Shown here: one piece after another, positions 1-7,497 of the stretch
Layout: each line of letters starts with the position of its first letter
How positions within the stretch are numbered: position 1 is the stretch's first letter
DNA from: Terriglobia bacterium
GTDB lineage: Bacteria; Acidobacteriota; Terriglobia; Bryobacterales; Bryobacteraceae
Length of the DNA: 42,804 nucleotides
Reading direction: 5' to 3'
Assembly (NCBI GenBank): GCA_020073115.1
Contig: JAIQFU010000002.1
Coordinates: 1 to 42,804 of the forward strand
The notes under the pieces: model-generated
Databases searched by the model: none
What the model was told of the DNA's origin: nothing
Seen by the model: only the letters and a program-made list of their open reading frames with translations
Program-made: the position numbers and the translations under genes

Positions 1-45
1 CGTGGCGGCCGCGGCGGAAACTAGCCCGCAAACCGGGGACTGGCT

Positions 46-74
46 CGAATTTCGCCGCTTTTTGGCGAAATTCG
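46..74. terminator. Perfect 11-bp hairpin, possible terminator of an upstream gene
   Basis: CGAATTTCGCC (46-56) and GGCGAAATTCG (64-74) are exact reverse complements around a 7-base GCTTTTT loop. No T-run follows the right arm, so a Rho-independent terminator is not proven. It lies ahead of the first gene, where the transcript of a gene left of the window would end. Confidence 0.4.
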
Positions 75-119
75 TGCCTGTGCCCGCTTTGCCCCGCAGC
101 CCGATTTCCGATCGCCGAG

Positions 120-128
120 TGCTAAAAT
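120..128 (+). promoter_or_regulatory. Candidate extended -10 element
   Basis: TGCTAAAAT matches the extended -10 form TGnTAnAAT and sits about 30 bases before the chosen ATG at 159, leaving a short leader with a GGAG Shine-Dalgarno at 149-152. I found no convincing -35 at the usual distance, which extended -10 promoters tolerate. Confidence 0.35.
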
Positions 129-158
129 CTGCCTTCCAATTCCCCGTTGGAGACACCC

Positions 159-2291
159 ATGAAGGTCACGTCCTATGCTCTTCTTGTCCTTCCGCTGTTC
201 CTCTCCTCCGCCGCGTTCGCCCAGCCTGAGGTCATGGCGTGGGGCAACCTGACGGGTCTCCGCGTTGACGGCCACCTGTTGGAACTCAATACCAGCCTGT
301 GCGTGGCGCAGCCGGACATGGTGGGCGTCTTCCGCACGGGCAGGGAAAAGCAGACCAACCGCTACTCCCGCAACGGCAAGATCGAAACCGTGGACGTGGC
401 CATGCGCACCCCGCGGGAGTTCCGCGAAGCCGACAAGCCGGACTGGCTCCTCTGGGCCACCGAAGTGGTGGAAGATGCTGGGGCCGGCGCCGCCAAAATT
501 GACCTGGAGTTCTCCGCCCAGGAAGAGGCGAACATCGGTGGAGCATTCCTCTGCCTGGATCTCCCCGCGTCCCAGTTCTCCGGAGGCCGCGTGGAACTGA
601 TCAATCCGGCGCCTCCCGCGGCGGCGCAGGCTTCGCTGGCGCCCGGCCCGGACGAGCAGAACGACTACGTGAAGGCCAGGGCCGGCGGGGTCCGCTTCAT
701 CACGCCGCGCCGTCAGATCGAGGTGATATTCGCGGAGCCGACCGACGTCCTGGTGCGGGATGACCGGCGGACGGGCAACTACGATATCCAGGTCCTGCTG
801 GGCGTTGCCTCGGGCAAACTCGCGGCGAACCAGTCGGCCAGGAAGAGCTTCGCCCTGAAGATCGCCGGCGAGCCGGACAAGACCGCCGTGGAGTTCGCCA
901 TCGACGCCTCGCGCCCCGGGCAGATGTTCGACGGCCTCGGCGGGAATTTCCGTCTCCAGAATCCCGGAACCGACCCGCCGGTGATCCAGTACAGCCTCGA
1001 CAACCTGCGCGTCGCCTGGGGTCGTGTCGAAATGCCCTGGAGCATCTGGCAGCCGAACGAAGAGGTGGACGCTCTGGCGGAGGCGCGCGCGGGCCGCGCC
1101 AACGTGAGAGTCCTGCAGGCCATGGAGATGGCGCGCCGGTTGGCGCAGAAGGGCATGCCGGTGATCGTCAGCGCGTGGTCCGCTCCCTCTTGGGCCATCC
1201 TCGGCGGCGGCGGACGTGGATTGGGAGGCTTCGGCGCGGGAGTCGCTCCGGGACGCGGCGCGCCGGCAGGCGCCGCCCCCGGAGGCCGCGGCGCTCCCGG
1301 TGGCAGGGGTATGCCCGGCGGCCCCGGCGCGACGGCCCGCCTCCAGCCCCCGCCTCGCCAGGAAGGCCCCCGCGGCAATCCGCTCAACCCCGAGAAGATG
1401 AACCGCATCCAGGAATCAATCGCCGGGTACCTGCTGTTCCTCAAGGAAAAGTACGGCGTCGAGGCGGCCATGTTTACCTTCAACGAGTCGGATCTGGGCA
1501 TTAACGTGCGCCAAACCGCAAGGGAGCATGCCGCGCTTATCAGGACCCTGGGCGCGTACTTCGCCTCCAGGGGGCTGGCCACCAGGCTCGCGCTGGGCGA
1601 TACCTCCGACGCCAACCCCATCGACTTCATTAAACCGGCCATGAACGACCCGGAGGCGGCCAGGTACATCGGCGCGGTGGATTTTCACTCCTGGCGCGGA
1701 TGCACGGACGAAATCCTCGCCCAATGGGCCGCCGCGGCCCGGCAACTGAACCTGCCGCTGATCGTGGGCGAGGGCAGCACTGACGCTGCCGCCTACCGTT
1801 ATCCCTTGATCTTCGGCGAACAATCGTTCGCCCTCTATGAGATCAACCTGTACACCCGCATCCTGGCCATCGCGCAGCCCAAGTCCATCCTGCAATGGCA
1901 GCTCACGGCGGATTACTCCCTGCTGGCCGGCGGCGGCATCTTCGGCGACAACGGCCCGCTCCGTCCCACCCAGCGGTTCTGGAACATCAAGCAACTGGCC
2001 TCCACGCCGCCGCGGTCATTCGCCCTGCCGGTGAAATGCGGCAAGCCCAACCTGACCTGTGCCGCCTTCGGCAACATCGCCGAGGGCGCCTACACGCTGC
2101 ACATCGTCAACAACGGCGGTTCCCGCCCGGCCGCCGTCACCGGCCTCCCCGCGGACCTGAAGCAGTTGCGCATCTGGGTTACGGATAAAGCGCGCGGCAT
2201 GCAGGAAGGCGAACGCATCCCGGTAGTGGACGGCAAGGCGCAATTCAACCTGGACGCAACCAGCTTCACCACCCTGATCGGAACCCTGTAG
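159..2291 (+). CDS. Secreted glycoside hydrolase, clan GH-A, GH30-like
   Basis: Predicted exported retaining glycosidase of 710 aa. I start at ATG 159, with GGAG six bases upstream, rather than the in-frame TTG at 147, because this begins a clean Sec signal peptide (MKVTSYALLVLPLFLSSAAFA, then Q). Residues about 23-245 form an N-terminal beta-rich region. The TIM-barrel part from about 245 has GH-A landmarks: FDGLGG (257-262), SAWSAPSW (338-345), likely acid/base Glu443 in FNES, DFHSW (508-512) and likely nucleophile Glu538 in IVGEGS. A C-terminal beta domain follows. Residues 349-406 are a Gly/Pro/Arg-rich insert between SAPSW and the next helix, unusual for the family. GH30 is the best guess for family; the substrate (xylan, glucan or similar) cannot be told. 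Confidence 0.75.
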   Translation: MKVTSYALLVLPLFLSSAAFAQPEVMAWGNLTGLRVDGHLLELNTSLCVAQPDMVGVFRTGREKQTNRYSRNGKIETVDVAMRTPREFREADKPDWLLWATEVVEDAGAGAAKIDLEFSAQEEANIGGAFLCLDLPASQFSGGRVELINPAPPAAAQASLAPGPDEQNDYVKARAGGVRFITPRRQIEVIFAEPTDVLVRDDRRTGNYDIQVLLGVASGKLAANQSARKSFALKIAGEPDKTAVEFAIDASRPGQMFDGLGGNFRLQNPGTDPPVIQYSLDNLRVAWGRVEMPWSIWQPNEEVDALAEARAGRANVRVLQAMEMARRLAQKGMPVIVSAWSAPSWAILGGGGRGLGGFGAGVAPGRGAPAGAAPGGRGAPGGRGMPGGPGATARLQPPPRQEGPRGNPLNPEKMNRIQESIAGYLLFLKEKYGVEAAMFTFNESDLGINVRQTAREHAALIRTLGAYFASRGLATRLALGDTSDANPIDFIKPAMNDPEAARYIGAVDFHSWRGCTDEILAQWAAAARQLNLPLIVGEGSTDAAAYRYPLIFGEQSFALYEINLYTRILAIAQPKSILQWQLTADYSLLAGGGIFGDNGPLRPTQRFWNIKQLASTPPRSFALPVKCGKPNLTCAAFGNIAEGAYTLHIVNNGGSRPAAVTGLPADLKQLRIWVTDKARGMQEGERIPVVDGKAQFNLDATSFTTLIGTL

Positions 2292-2297
2292 CATTCC

Positions 2298-2341
2298 GTG
2301 GCGTGGACATTCCTGCCTGCCGTGTCGGCAGTCATGCCGAC
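2298..2341 (+). repeat. Dispersed repeat, copy 1, with hairpin
   Basis: The 33-base core 2298-2330 matches 37526-37558 at 30 of 33 positions. It ends in a hairpin: GTCGGCA (2324-2330), loop GTCA, TGCCGAC (2335-2341). The second copy has an equivalent stem with a changed but still paired base. It lies just after the hydrolase stop and ahead of the response-regulator gene, which has no good Shine-Dalgarno. Confidence 0.65.
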
Positions 2342-2391
2342 ATCCGGCCCCGGGAGTGCCTGCGCCGCGTTTTTCCGCTAAATTGGTCTCA

Positions 2392-3135
2392 ATGGACGAA
2401 CGCAAGCTGCGCGCCGTAATCGTCGACGACGAGGAACTCGCGCGCGCCTATCTCCACGAACTCCTGGACGCGCATCCGGAAATCGAAATTGCGGCCGAAT
2501 GCGCCAACGGCTTCGAGGCCGTGAAGGCCATCGCGGATTCGACCCCCGATCTGCTTTTCCTCGATGTCCAGATGCCCAAGCTCGACGGCTTCGAGGTGCT
2601 GGAGTTAATCGACCCTGGTCCCGCCATCGTCTTCGTTACCGCCTACGACCAGTACGCCATCCGCGCTTTCGACGCGCACGCGGCCGACTACCTGCTGAAG
2701 CCTTTCGGGGCCGACCGCTTTGAGCGGGCGCTGGAGCGCGCCAAGGCGCGGTTGGGCCAGCGGCAGGCGCCCGCCGAATTGGCCGCGGTCCGCCCGCCCG
2801 AGCAGCGGCCGGAGCGTCTCGTCGTCAAGGACGGGACCCGCGTGCACGTGATTCCGCTCGACAAGCTGGACTACGTGGAAGCGCAGGACGATTACGTGGC
2901 GCTGGCCAGCGGCGGCAAGAAGTACCTCAAGCAGCAGCCCATCGGGAGCCTGGAAGCGATTCTCGACCCGGCGCGCTTCGTGCGCATCCACCGCTCCGCC
3001 ATCGTGAACCTCGACCGCGTGGCGCGGATCGAGCCCTACGGCAAAGACAGCCGCCTGGCGATCCTGTCGGATGGCGCGCGCCTCCCCGTCAGCCGCTCCG
3101 GTTACGCCCGGCTGTTGGAAGTCATGAACAAGTGA
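2392..3135 (+). CDS. LytTR-family response regulator
   Basis: 247-aa two-component response regulator of the LytR/AlgR type. The receiver domain (about 6-120) shows the acidic pocket VDDEE (11-15), the phospho-acceptor Asp58 in LFLDVQMP, and the conserved Lys in DYLLKPF. After a short linker, residues about 140-245 form a LytTR DNA-binding domain (VHVIPLDKLDYVEAQDDYV, then RFVRIHRSAIVNL). I start at ATG 2392 because the receiver begins there. An upstream in-frame GTG at 2356 would add unrelated residues from the repeat-flanking DNA. It faces the LytS-type kinase at 3179-4177 tail to tail and is its likely partner, although pairs of this kind are normally co-directional. Confidence 0.9.
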   Translation: MDERKLRAVIVDDEELARAYLHELLDAHPEIEIAAECANGFEAVKAIADSTPDLLFLDVQMPKLDGFEVLELIDPGPAIVFVTAYDQYAIRAFDAHAADYLLKPFGADRFERALERAKARLGQRQAPAELAAVRPPEQRPERLVVKDGTRVHVIPLDKLDYVEAQDDYVALASGGKKYLKQQPIGSLEAILDPARFVRIHRSAIVNLDRVARIEPYGKDSRLAILSDGARLPVSRSGYARLLEVMNK

Positions 3136-3141
3136 GTACCG

Positions 3142-3165
3142 CCGGCGTTCGTTCCTTGGCGCCGG
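3142..3165. terminator. Short hairpin between convergent genes
   Basis: CCGGCG (3142-3147) pairs with CGCCGG (3160-3165), followed by TCGCTTTT. It lies in the 43-base gap between the response-regulator stop and the kinase stop, where a bidirectional terminator is expected. The stem is only 6 bp. Confidence 0.35.
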
Positions 3166-3178
3166 TCGCTTTTGCCCG

Positions 3179-4177
3179 CTATTCGCAGGGCAGTCGCAAG
3201 ATTACCCGGTAGATTCCCCCGCCTTGGTCGGTCGCCAGCGAAGCCCCCTCACCGTAGCGCACCTGCAGCCGCCGGCGAACGTGCCGGAGCCCCAACCCCG
3301 TCTTGGACGGCGCCGGACATTCGGCGTCGAAGGCGTTTTCCAGCGTGATCTCGACCGTTCCGTCCGTCCGGCGCGCCGCAAGCAGGATCTCCGCGCCTTC
3401 GAGCATCCCGGCCACCCCGTGCTTCACGGCGTTCTCCACCAGGGGTTGCAGGAGCAGCGCGGGCACGGAGCAGCCGCCGCACGCGGGCTCGATCTGCTCC
3501 TTCACCCGCAGGCGCTCTCCGAAGCGGACGTGCTCCACATCCAGGTAGCTCTTGGCCAGGGCCAGTTCCTCGCTCAGGGAAATGGTTTCGCGCCCGCTCA
3601 GCGCCAGCGCGTTCCGCAGGAAGTCCGCCAGCCGGATGCACATTTCGCGCGCGCGCCTCCCGTCCTGCGTGGCCAGCGCGGCGATGGAATGCAGGCTGTT
3701 GAACAGGAAGTGGGGATTGATCTGCATCCGCAGCGCCTGCAGTTCCGCCTCGCGCGCCAGCGTGCGCGCCTCGCCCGCGCGCCGCTCGGCCTCGTGCGAC
3801 GCTTCCATCGCCAGGCCGGCGTAGTGCAGACCCGAGGAGAGCAGGTAGAGCAGCACGCCCATGCCGAACCACAGGATGAGGTGAGTCGAGAGCCGCCGGT
3901 CCGCCACGGCGGTCTTCCCCAGCGCCAGCGCGGTCATCCGCGCCACGCCGGCGAAGATCAGGGCCGCCGCCACCGCCGCCGAGCCGAACGTAGCCAGAAG
4001 GCCCGCGGCGTTGGCCAGGCGCAGCGGCCGCGCCCTACAGGCTGGCCCCAGGTTCGCCGCCGCAGCCGGCCACGGCGTCCCGTCCCAGGACGTGAGCATC
4101 ACCAGCAGGACGAACACCGGCGCCCAGGCCAGCACGTACAGCAGCAGCCGGCGCAGGGATGTCAGGAGCGGGTGCAT
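3179..4177 (-). CDS. LytS-type sensor histidine kinase
   Basis: 332-aa membrane histidine kinase of the His_kinase (PF06580)/LytS class. Hydrophobic segments lie at about 8-30, 55-86 and 95-122, then a short helical linker (126-150). The phosphoacceptor is His156 in MQINPHFLFNSLHS, the hallmark of this class. The ATPase domain has the N-box LLLQPLVENAVKHG and a glycine-rich GLGLRHVRRRL. There is no periplasmic sensor domain of note, so it probably senses through its membrane part or through the LiaF-like protein encoded six bases upstream in the same operon. It is convergent with the LytTR regulator at 2392-3135. Confidence 0.9.
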   Translation of the reverse strand: MHPLLTSLRRLLLYVLAWAPVFVLLVMLTSWDGTPWPAAAANLGPACRARPLRLANAAGLLATFGSAAVAAALIFAGVARMTALALGKTAVADRRLSTHLILWFGMGVLLYLLSSGLHYAGLAMEASHEAERRAGEARTLAREAELQALRMQINPHFLFNSLHSIAALATQDGRRAREMCIRLADFLRNALALSGRETISLSEELALAKSYLDVEHVRFGERLRVKEQIEPACGGCSVPALLLQPLVENAVKHGVAGMLEGAEILLAARRTDGTVEITLENAFDAECPAPSKTGLGLRHVRRRLQVRYGEGASLATDQGGGIYRVILRLPCE

Positions 4178-4183
4178 CGCGGC

Positions 4184-4912
4184 CTAGTTCTTGACGACCA
4201 CGCCCCCGAAAACCGCCCCGCCTTTGATGATCAGCTGCTTGCTCCCGGGCGCGCCGGGCGCCGGATGGTGCGATTCGTCGGAGTAGCCGCCGAACACCGC
4301 GCCGCCGTGGAGCGTCACATTCCAGGTTTCGGGGATCTTGATCTCGCATCCGCCAAACACGGCGTCCACCTGGAGAACGGCGGAATCGACGGTCATGACG
4401 GCCCGGCGGAGGTCGAGTTCGAAACCCCCGAAGACCGCCGAAATCGTACCCCCCTGGAAGTCCTCGCCGTCGTACTTCCGCTTGCCGCCGCTGAACACTG
4501 CGTCCAGCTTCACCTTCCCCGGAGCGGGCGGTCGCGGGCGAAGCGCTCCGAGGCGCTCGTGCCAGGGGATCCGGTCCAACAGCAGTCCGAAGCCCAAGGC
4601 AATGAGGAGCAGCGGCCAGAGTTCCCAGACCGGCACGGGCAGGATCCCGAAATTATCCAACAGGAAGACGGCGCCTATCGCCAGCAGGATCGCCCCACCC
4701 CGGGTGCTGGTCCGCCGTCCCCCGCCGTCCACCATCTTATAGAGCCCGAGGACGATCAGGATGACGGGCCACAGGGTTCCCCAGTTCCAGTCCGGCGGAA
4801 AGACGTGCAGGTTCGTAAGCAGGAAGATCGCGCCGACCACGATCAGGATGAGAGCCGGGATAAACCTGCCGCTGGTCTCCCAACCCGGCCCGGTTTGTGC
4901 GCCGTTCGTCAT
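4184..4912 (-). CDS. LiaF-like membrane protein with GAVFGG repeats
   Basis: 242-aa protein with two similar two-helix membrane modules (about 17-58 and 72-112; each runs GAIFLL or GAVFLL, an Asn, a loop, then LWP and a second helix), as in LiaI/LiaF transmembrane domains (DUF5668 type). The soluble part (about 135-242) is a ladder of five short beta repeats: AVFSGGKRK, AVFGGFELDL, AVFGGCEIKIP, AVFGGYSDE and AVFGGVVVKN. This matches the C-terminal domain of LiaF and cell-wall-active antibiotic response proteins. Its stop is six bases from the kinase start, so the two are one operon. LiaF proteins restrain their kinase, so I infer it regulates the neighbouring LytS-type kinase during envelope stress. 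Confidence 0.8.
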   Translation of the reverse strand: MTNGAQTGPGWETSGRFIPALILIVVGAIFLLTNLHVFPPDWNWGTLWPVILIVLGLYKMVDGGGRRTSTRGGAILLAIGAVFLLDNFGILPVPVWELWPLLLIALGFGLLLDRIPWHERLGALRPRPPAPGKVKLDAVFSGGKRKYDGEDFQGGTISAVFGGFELDLRRAVMTVDSAVLQVDAVFGGCEIKIPETWNVTLHGGAVFGGYSDESHHPAPGAPGSKQLIIKGGAVFGGVVVKN

Positions 4913-5313
4913 GCTTTCAGCTTAGGGCCGCCACGGCCCCCACGCCCCCGATTTTCGGCGAACAGCGGCGCGGCGCCGGTAAACAGGGACATGACGCGTT
5001 GCCTTTACCGCCCGAACGCAACCGCGGCAGCTCTGTAGGGGCCGGCATGCCCCGCCCGGGCGGCCCTACGAGCACCCGCTCGTACCCCCAGCCGAATAAC
5101 AGGAGTTCGCCCGTAAACCCGTGAAGGCGAAAGGAAACACGACTCGGCATATGGCGGGCGCCATGTTTCGTGAGACGAGCAGGCGGAACACGTTCGCCTA
5201 AAGCCGGGCATCAACACTCCCCAGGGTGTTATGAGGAGTAATCGGTCGAGGGCGCCGGAAAACTGGGCAGATCAGCGTTTAGCGTTATCCGCCCTGAGGG
5301 TTGCTTACATGCA
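4913..5313. other. Intergenic region rich in hairpins, no gene recognised
   Basis: No frame here reads like a protein family I know. The stretch holds several inverted repeats: the double element at 5035-5084, a bulged arm pair AGGCGgAAC/GTTCGCCT near 5181-5199, and AACAC/GTGTT at 5213-5230. It separates the LiaF-like gene from the 3' end of the acetyltransferase gene. Confidence 0.5.
5035..5084. repeat. Overlapping palindromes, REP-like element
   Basis: GTAGGGGCC (5035-5043) pairs with GGCCCTAC (5062-5069). The last bases of that arm are reused in a second perfect hairpin, TACGAGC (5067-5073), loop ACCC, GCTCGTA (5078-5084). The two structures share TAC and so exclude each other at the edges. 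The form resembles REP or MITE-type intergenic repeats, but no second copy is in this window. Confidence 0.5.
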
Positions 5314-5793
5314 TCAACCCCGCCGCGGTTCATTCACAGCCGGAAGCATCGCCCGAGAATCTTCCCAGACCGTCCAGTGGCTCTTGAACGGTTGTGCGCC
5401 GTACCGTTGATATAAACTGCGGGCGGCAACATTGTCAGGTTCCACGTTTACGCAAATGTGACGCGCGCCTTGTTCAGCAAACCAGGCGCCGATTTGGCCG
5501 ATAAGCTTTTGAGCAATGCCCTTACCTCTGCTTGCCTTCGCAACGTTGATCCCCTGCAATTCAGCATCGCCGCCCAGCCGGCGCGTTCGATGTCCCACTA
5601 CGAAACCTACCAAAGCAGTTCCATCGAGGGCAGCAAAAGCCGCACGTTCCGGCTCCGCCTGCTGCGGCGATTGTTTGCCCTGCAAGTAGTTGGTGATTCG
5701 ATCAGTCCCGTACGCTTCCGTTTCCCACTCCCGCGCGCGCAGCGCCGCCATCTCAGGTATGTCGGCGGAATGAGCTGGTCTGAGAATAACCAT
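5314..5793 (-). CDS. GNAT family N-acetyltransferase
   Basis: 159-aa cytosolic acyl-CoA-dependent acetyltransferase. It begins VILRPAHSADIPEMAALR, a typical GNAT beta1-alpha1. The acetyl-CoA pyrophosphate loop is ASRGKGIAQKLI (motif A, about 92-103), and the later part reads VEPDNVAARSLYQRYGAQP, the conserved motif B region. A GAGGG lies about seven bases before the ATG. The substrate is unknown, and nothing in the neighbourhood points to one. Confidence 0.85.
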   Translation of the reverse strand: MVILRPAHSADIPEMAALRAREWETEAYGTDRITNYLQGKQSPQQAEPERAAFAALDGTALVGFVVGHRTRRLGGDAELQGINVAKASRGKGIAQKLIGQIGAWFAEQGARHICVNVEPDNVAARSLYQRYGAQPFKSHWTVWEDSRAMLPAVNEPRRG

Positions 5794-5899
5794 CCTGGCC
5801 CTCGAAGCTCGCGGACTTTATCGTCAATAAACCTGAACTGCGCGGCCTTTCCGGGACCCAAGAAATCGCGCAGTTCAGTGCGTCTTCAACCCCTGCGGT

Positions 5900-6271
5900 T
5901 CAGAAGATCGGCTTCAGGACTGCCCGGCCGTACGCGATGAACGCCATGAGGAGGCCCAGCACGCCGCTCAAGATTGTAGGCGTGATCTCACGGTACCGGA
6001 TGTGCACCCAGACGAAAACGAGGCTCTCGATCGCCAGGACCGTGGCAGCCAGAACCGTCAGCCGCGGCTGCCAGTGGAGGGCGGCGGGGACAATGAGCCC
6101 GACTGTGCAGACGAGTTCGAGGGTGCCGAGGGCCATCCAGACTTCCCGCGGCAACGCACCAAAGGACGGGACCCCCGCGCTTACCTTGTCGAACATAAAG
6201 ACCTTCATGACGCCCGACGCTCCGAATAGGAGCGCGGCTAGGACCTGCAGGACCCACAACGTGATGTTCAT
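5900..6271 (-). CDS. DoxX-like small membrane protein
   Basis: 123-aa protein with four predicted helices: about 5-22 (LWVLQVLAALLFGASGVMK), 44-64, 70-90 and 98-115. The first helix with GASGVMKVF and the second with ALGTLELVCTVGLIVP fit the DoxX-like family (PF13564 type). GGGAGG precedes the ATG by six bases. These proteins sit in the inner membrane; their role is poorly known and usually linked to redox or stress functions. It is a single gene, in line with but separate from the acetyltransferase by 106 bases. Confidence 0.8.
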   Translation of the reverse strand: MNITLWVLQVLAALLFGASGVMKVFMFDKVSAGVPSFGALPREVWMALGTLELVCTVGLIVPAALHWQPRLTVLAATVLAIESLVFVWVHIRYREITPTILSGVLGLLMAFIAYGRAVLKPIF

Positions 6272-7497
6272 CGTGCGCCTCCCGGTTTCCGCGTCGGCGC
6301 GCAGGGCGGTTTCTTCCGGTGCGATCCCCGGAAACGTTTGATCTTGACCCGGAACGTTCCGGCGGTGCTATTCTGGGACCCAACCTCGCCTGCGCTGATT
6401 CGGCGCTCCACAAGGATTAATCAGGAGCAGCCGCTCGTTCCCCAACAATAATAATATGAATCTCGCTCTATCTTACTGATTCCTAAAACCGCAAGCCGAT
6501 GGCATATGCCGACTTGCATATGCCGCATGCGATGCGCACGGCATAGAGGACCCTCTCAACCACGTAGCAGATGAACTGGCTTCAAAAGGAAGGAGAGGGG
6601 GGCCGTACTGTTAAAGAAGTGCCCGAAAATCTTGCGACGGTGAAACATGGCGTGGGCCAGCGCACAGGGCATTGCCTTTTCGCAGCTGACGCCGCGAATG
6701 ATTGTGCCTGCAAGTGAGAGCCAACCTGACGCAGGTTGACAGGCGAAGATCCGGTGGAGAAGGGTGGATTTGAGATCCCGGCCGCGGTCACGTTATATTT
6801 GCCGTCGCTGTTTCTCGGTTTCAGGGGGTTCCGCGCTGACGGATCCTTGAGCTTAGGATATTGGCCGCGGGGTTTTCGGCATAAGACCACTTTGCGGAGA
6901 CGCCCCGAACCAGCACCGAAGGTCTTCCGCATCCCCTGAATCACGCGGGCGGCCGCGCTGATCAGTTCGGGCGAGAACCCATTTTCGCTTTCCCACCGGA
7001 ATGTGCGATGCGGAGAATTGTGCAGCGATCCCACTCCGCTGTCGCATGTCGGCGGCTGAGAATTCCTTCCAATACCTGAATTGAGCCTCCGGACTCGAAC
7101 GCTCGGCGGCGCGAAGACGCCAATGTAGCAGGTCCGCTGCTCCGGTCATTGCGGGTTGTTCCCCGTACGCGGCTCTTTCTCCTGCTCAGCTGGTCGACTC
7201 TCTTTCCATTTGGCCGTCCAGAAACTCAAAGAGGCGGACCACATTGCGCTGTCCGCAAGATGGGAGTTCGCGCTTACGGAATCGGCTCAGGGACGGAGAA
7301 TGCGGCTCGGGGGAGCAAAGGATGGCGCTTTGGTCTTTACTGAATGAAATACTGAACTCCAAGGAAGTCCGAAATAGAAATTTTGGTTCAGATCTTATTG
7401 TCGTATGATCGAGGTGATCGACGGCTGGACTCGATTCGGGACGCGCCGATCTCCCGTGAAGCGGGGCTTGCGGGGAAACCGGAAGGAGCACTGACCT
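6272..7497. other. 1.2-kb stretch with no convincing gene
   Basis: The open frames here have composition unlike the neighbouring genes and no motif I can name with confidence. On the minus strand, 6853-7149 opens with plausible residues (AQFRYWKEFSAADMRQRSG), and another frame at about 6890-7020 continues with FSPELISAAARVIQGMRKT. This could be a frameshifted remnant of a small gene. At 6499-6523, GGCATATGCC and GCATATGCC form a repeated palindrome. The stretch is less GC-rich than the genes on either side and probably holds the promoter of the hydrolase operon starting at 7498. Confidence 0.4.

Noticed and set aside
3224-5038. A 604-codon open frame on the plus strand
   Set aside because: It is antisense to the kinase and LiaF-like genes, both clearly identified on the minus strand, and has the same biased composition.
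6363-6380. GGTGCTATTCTGG occurs here and near 15680
   Set aside because: A 13-base match is expected by chance many times in 43 kb, and the flanks do not align.
6582-7149. Possible small gene on the minus strand in two frames
   Set aside because: FSPELISAAARVIQGMRKT and AQFRYWKEFSAADMRQRSG look protein-like, but I could not tie them to a family and they lie in different frames. Recorded only as a possible remnant.
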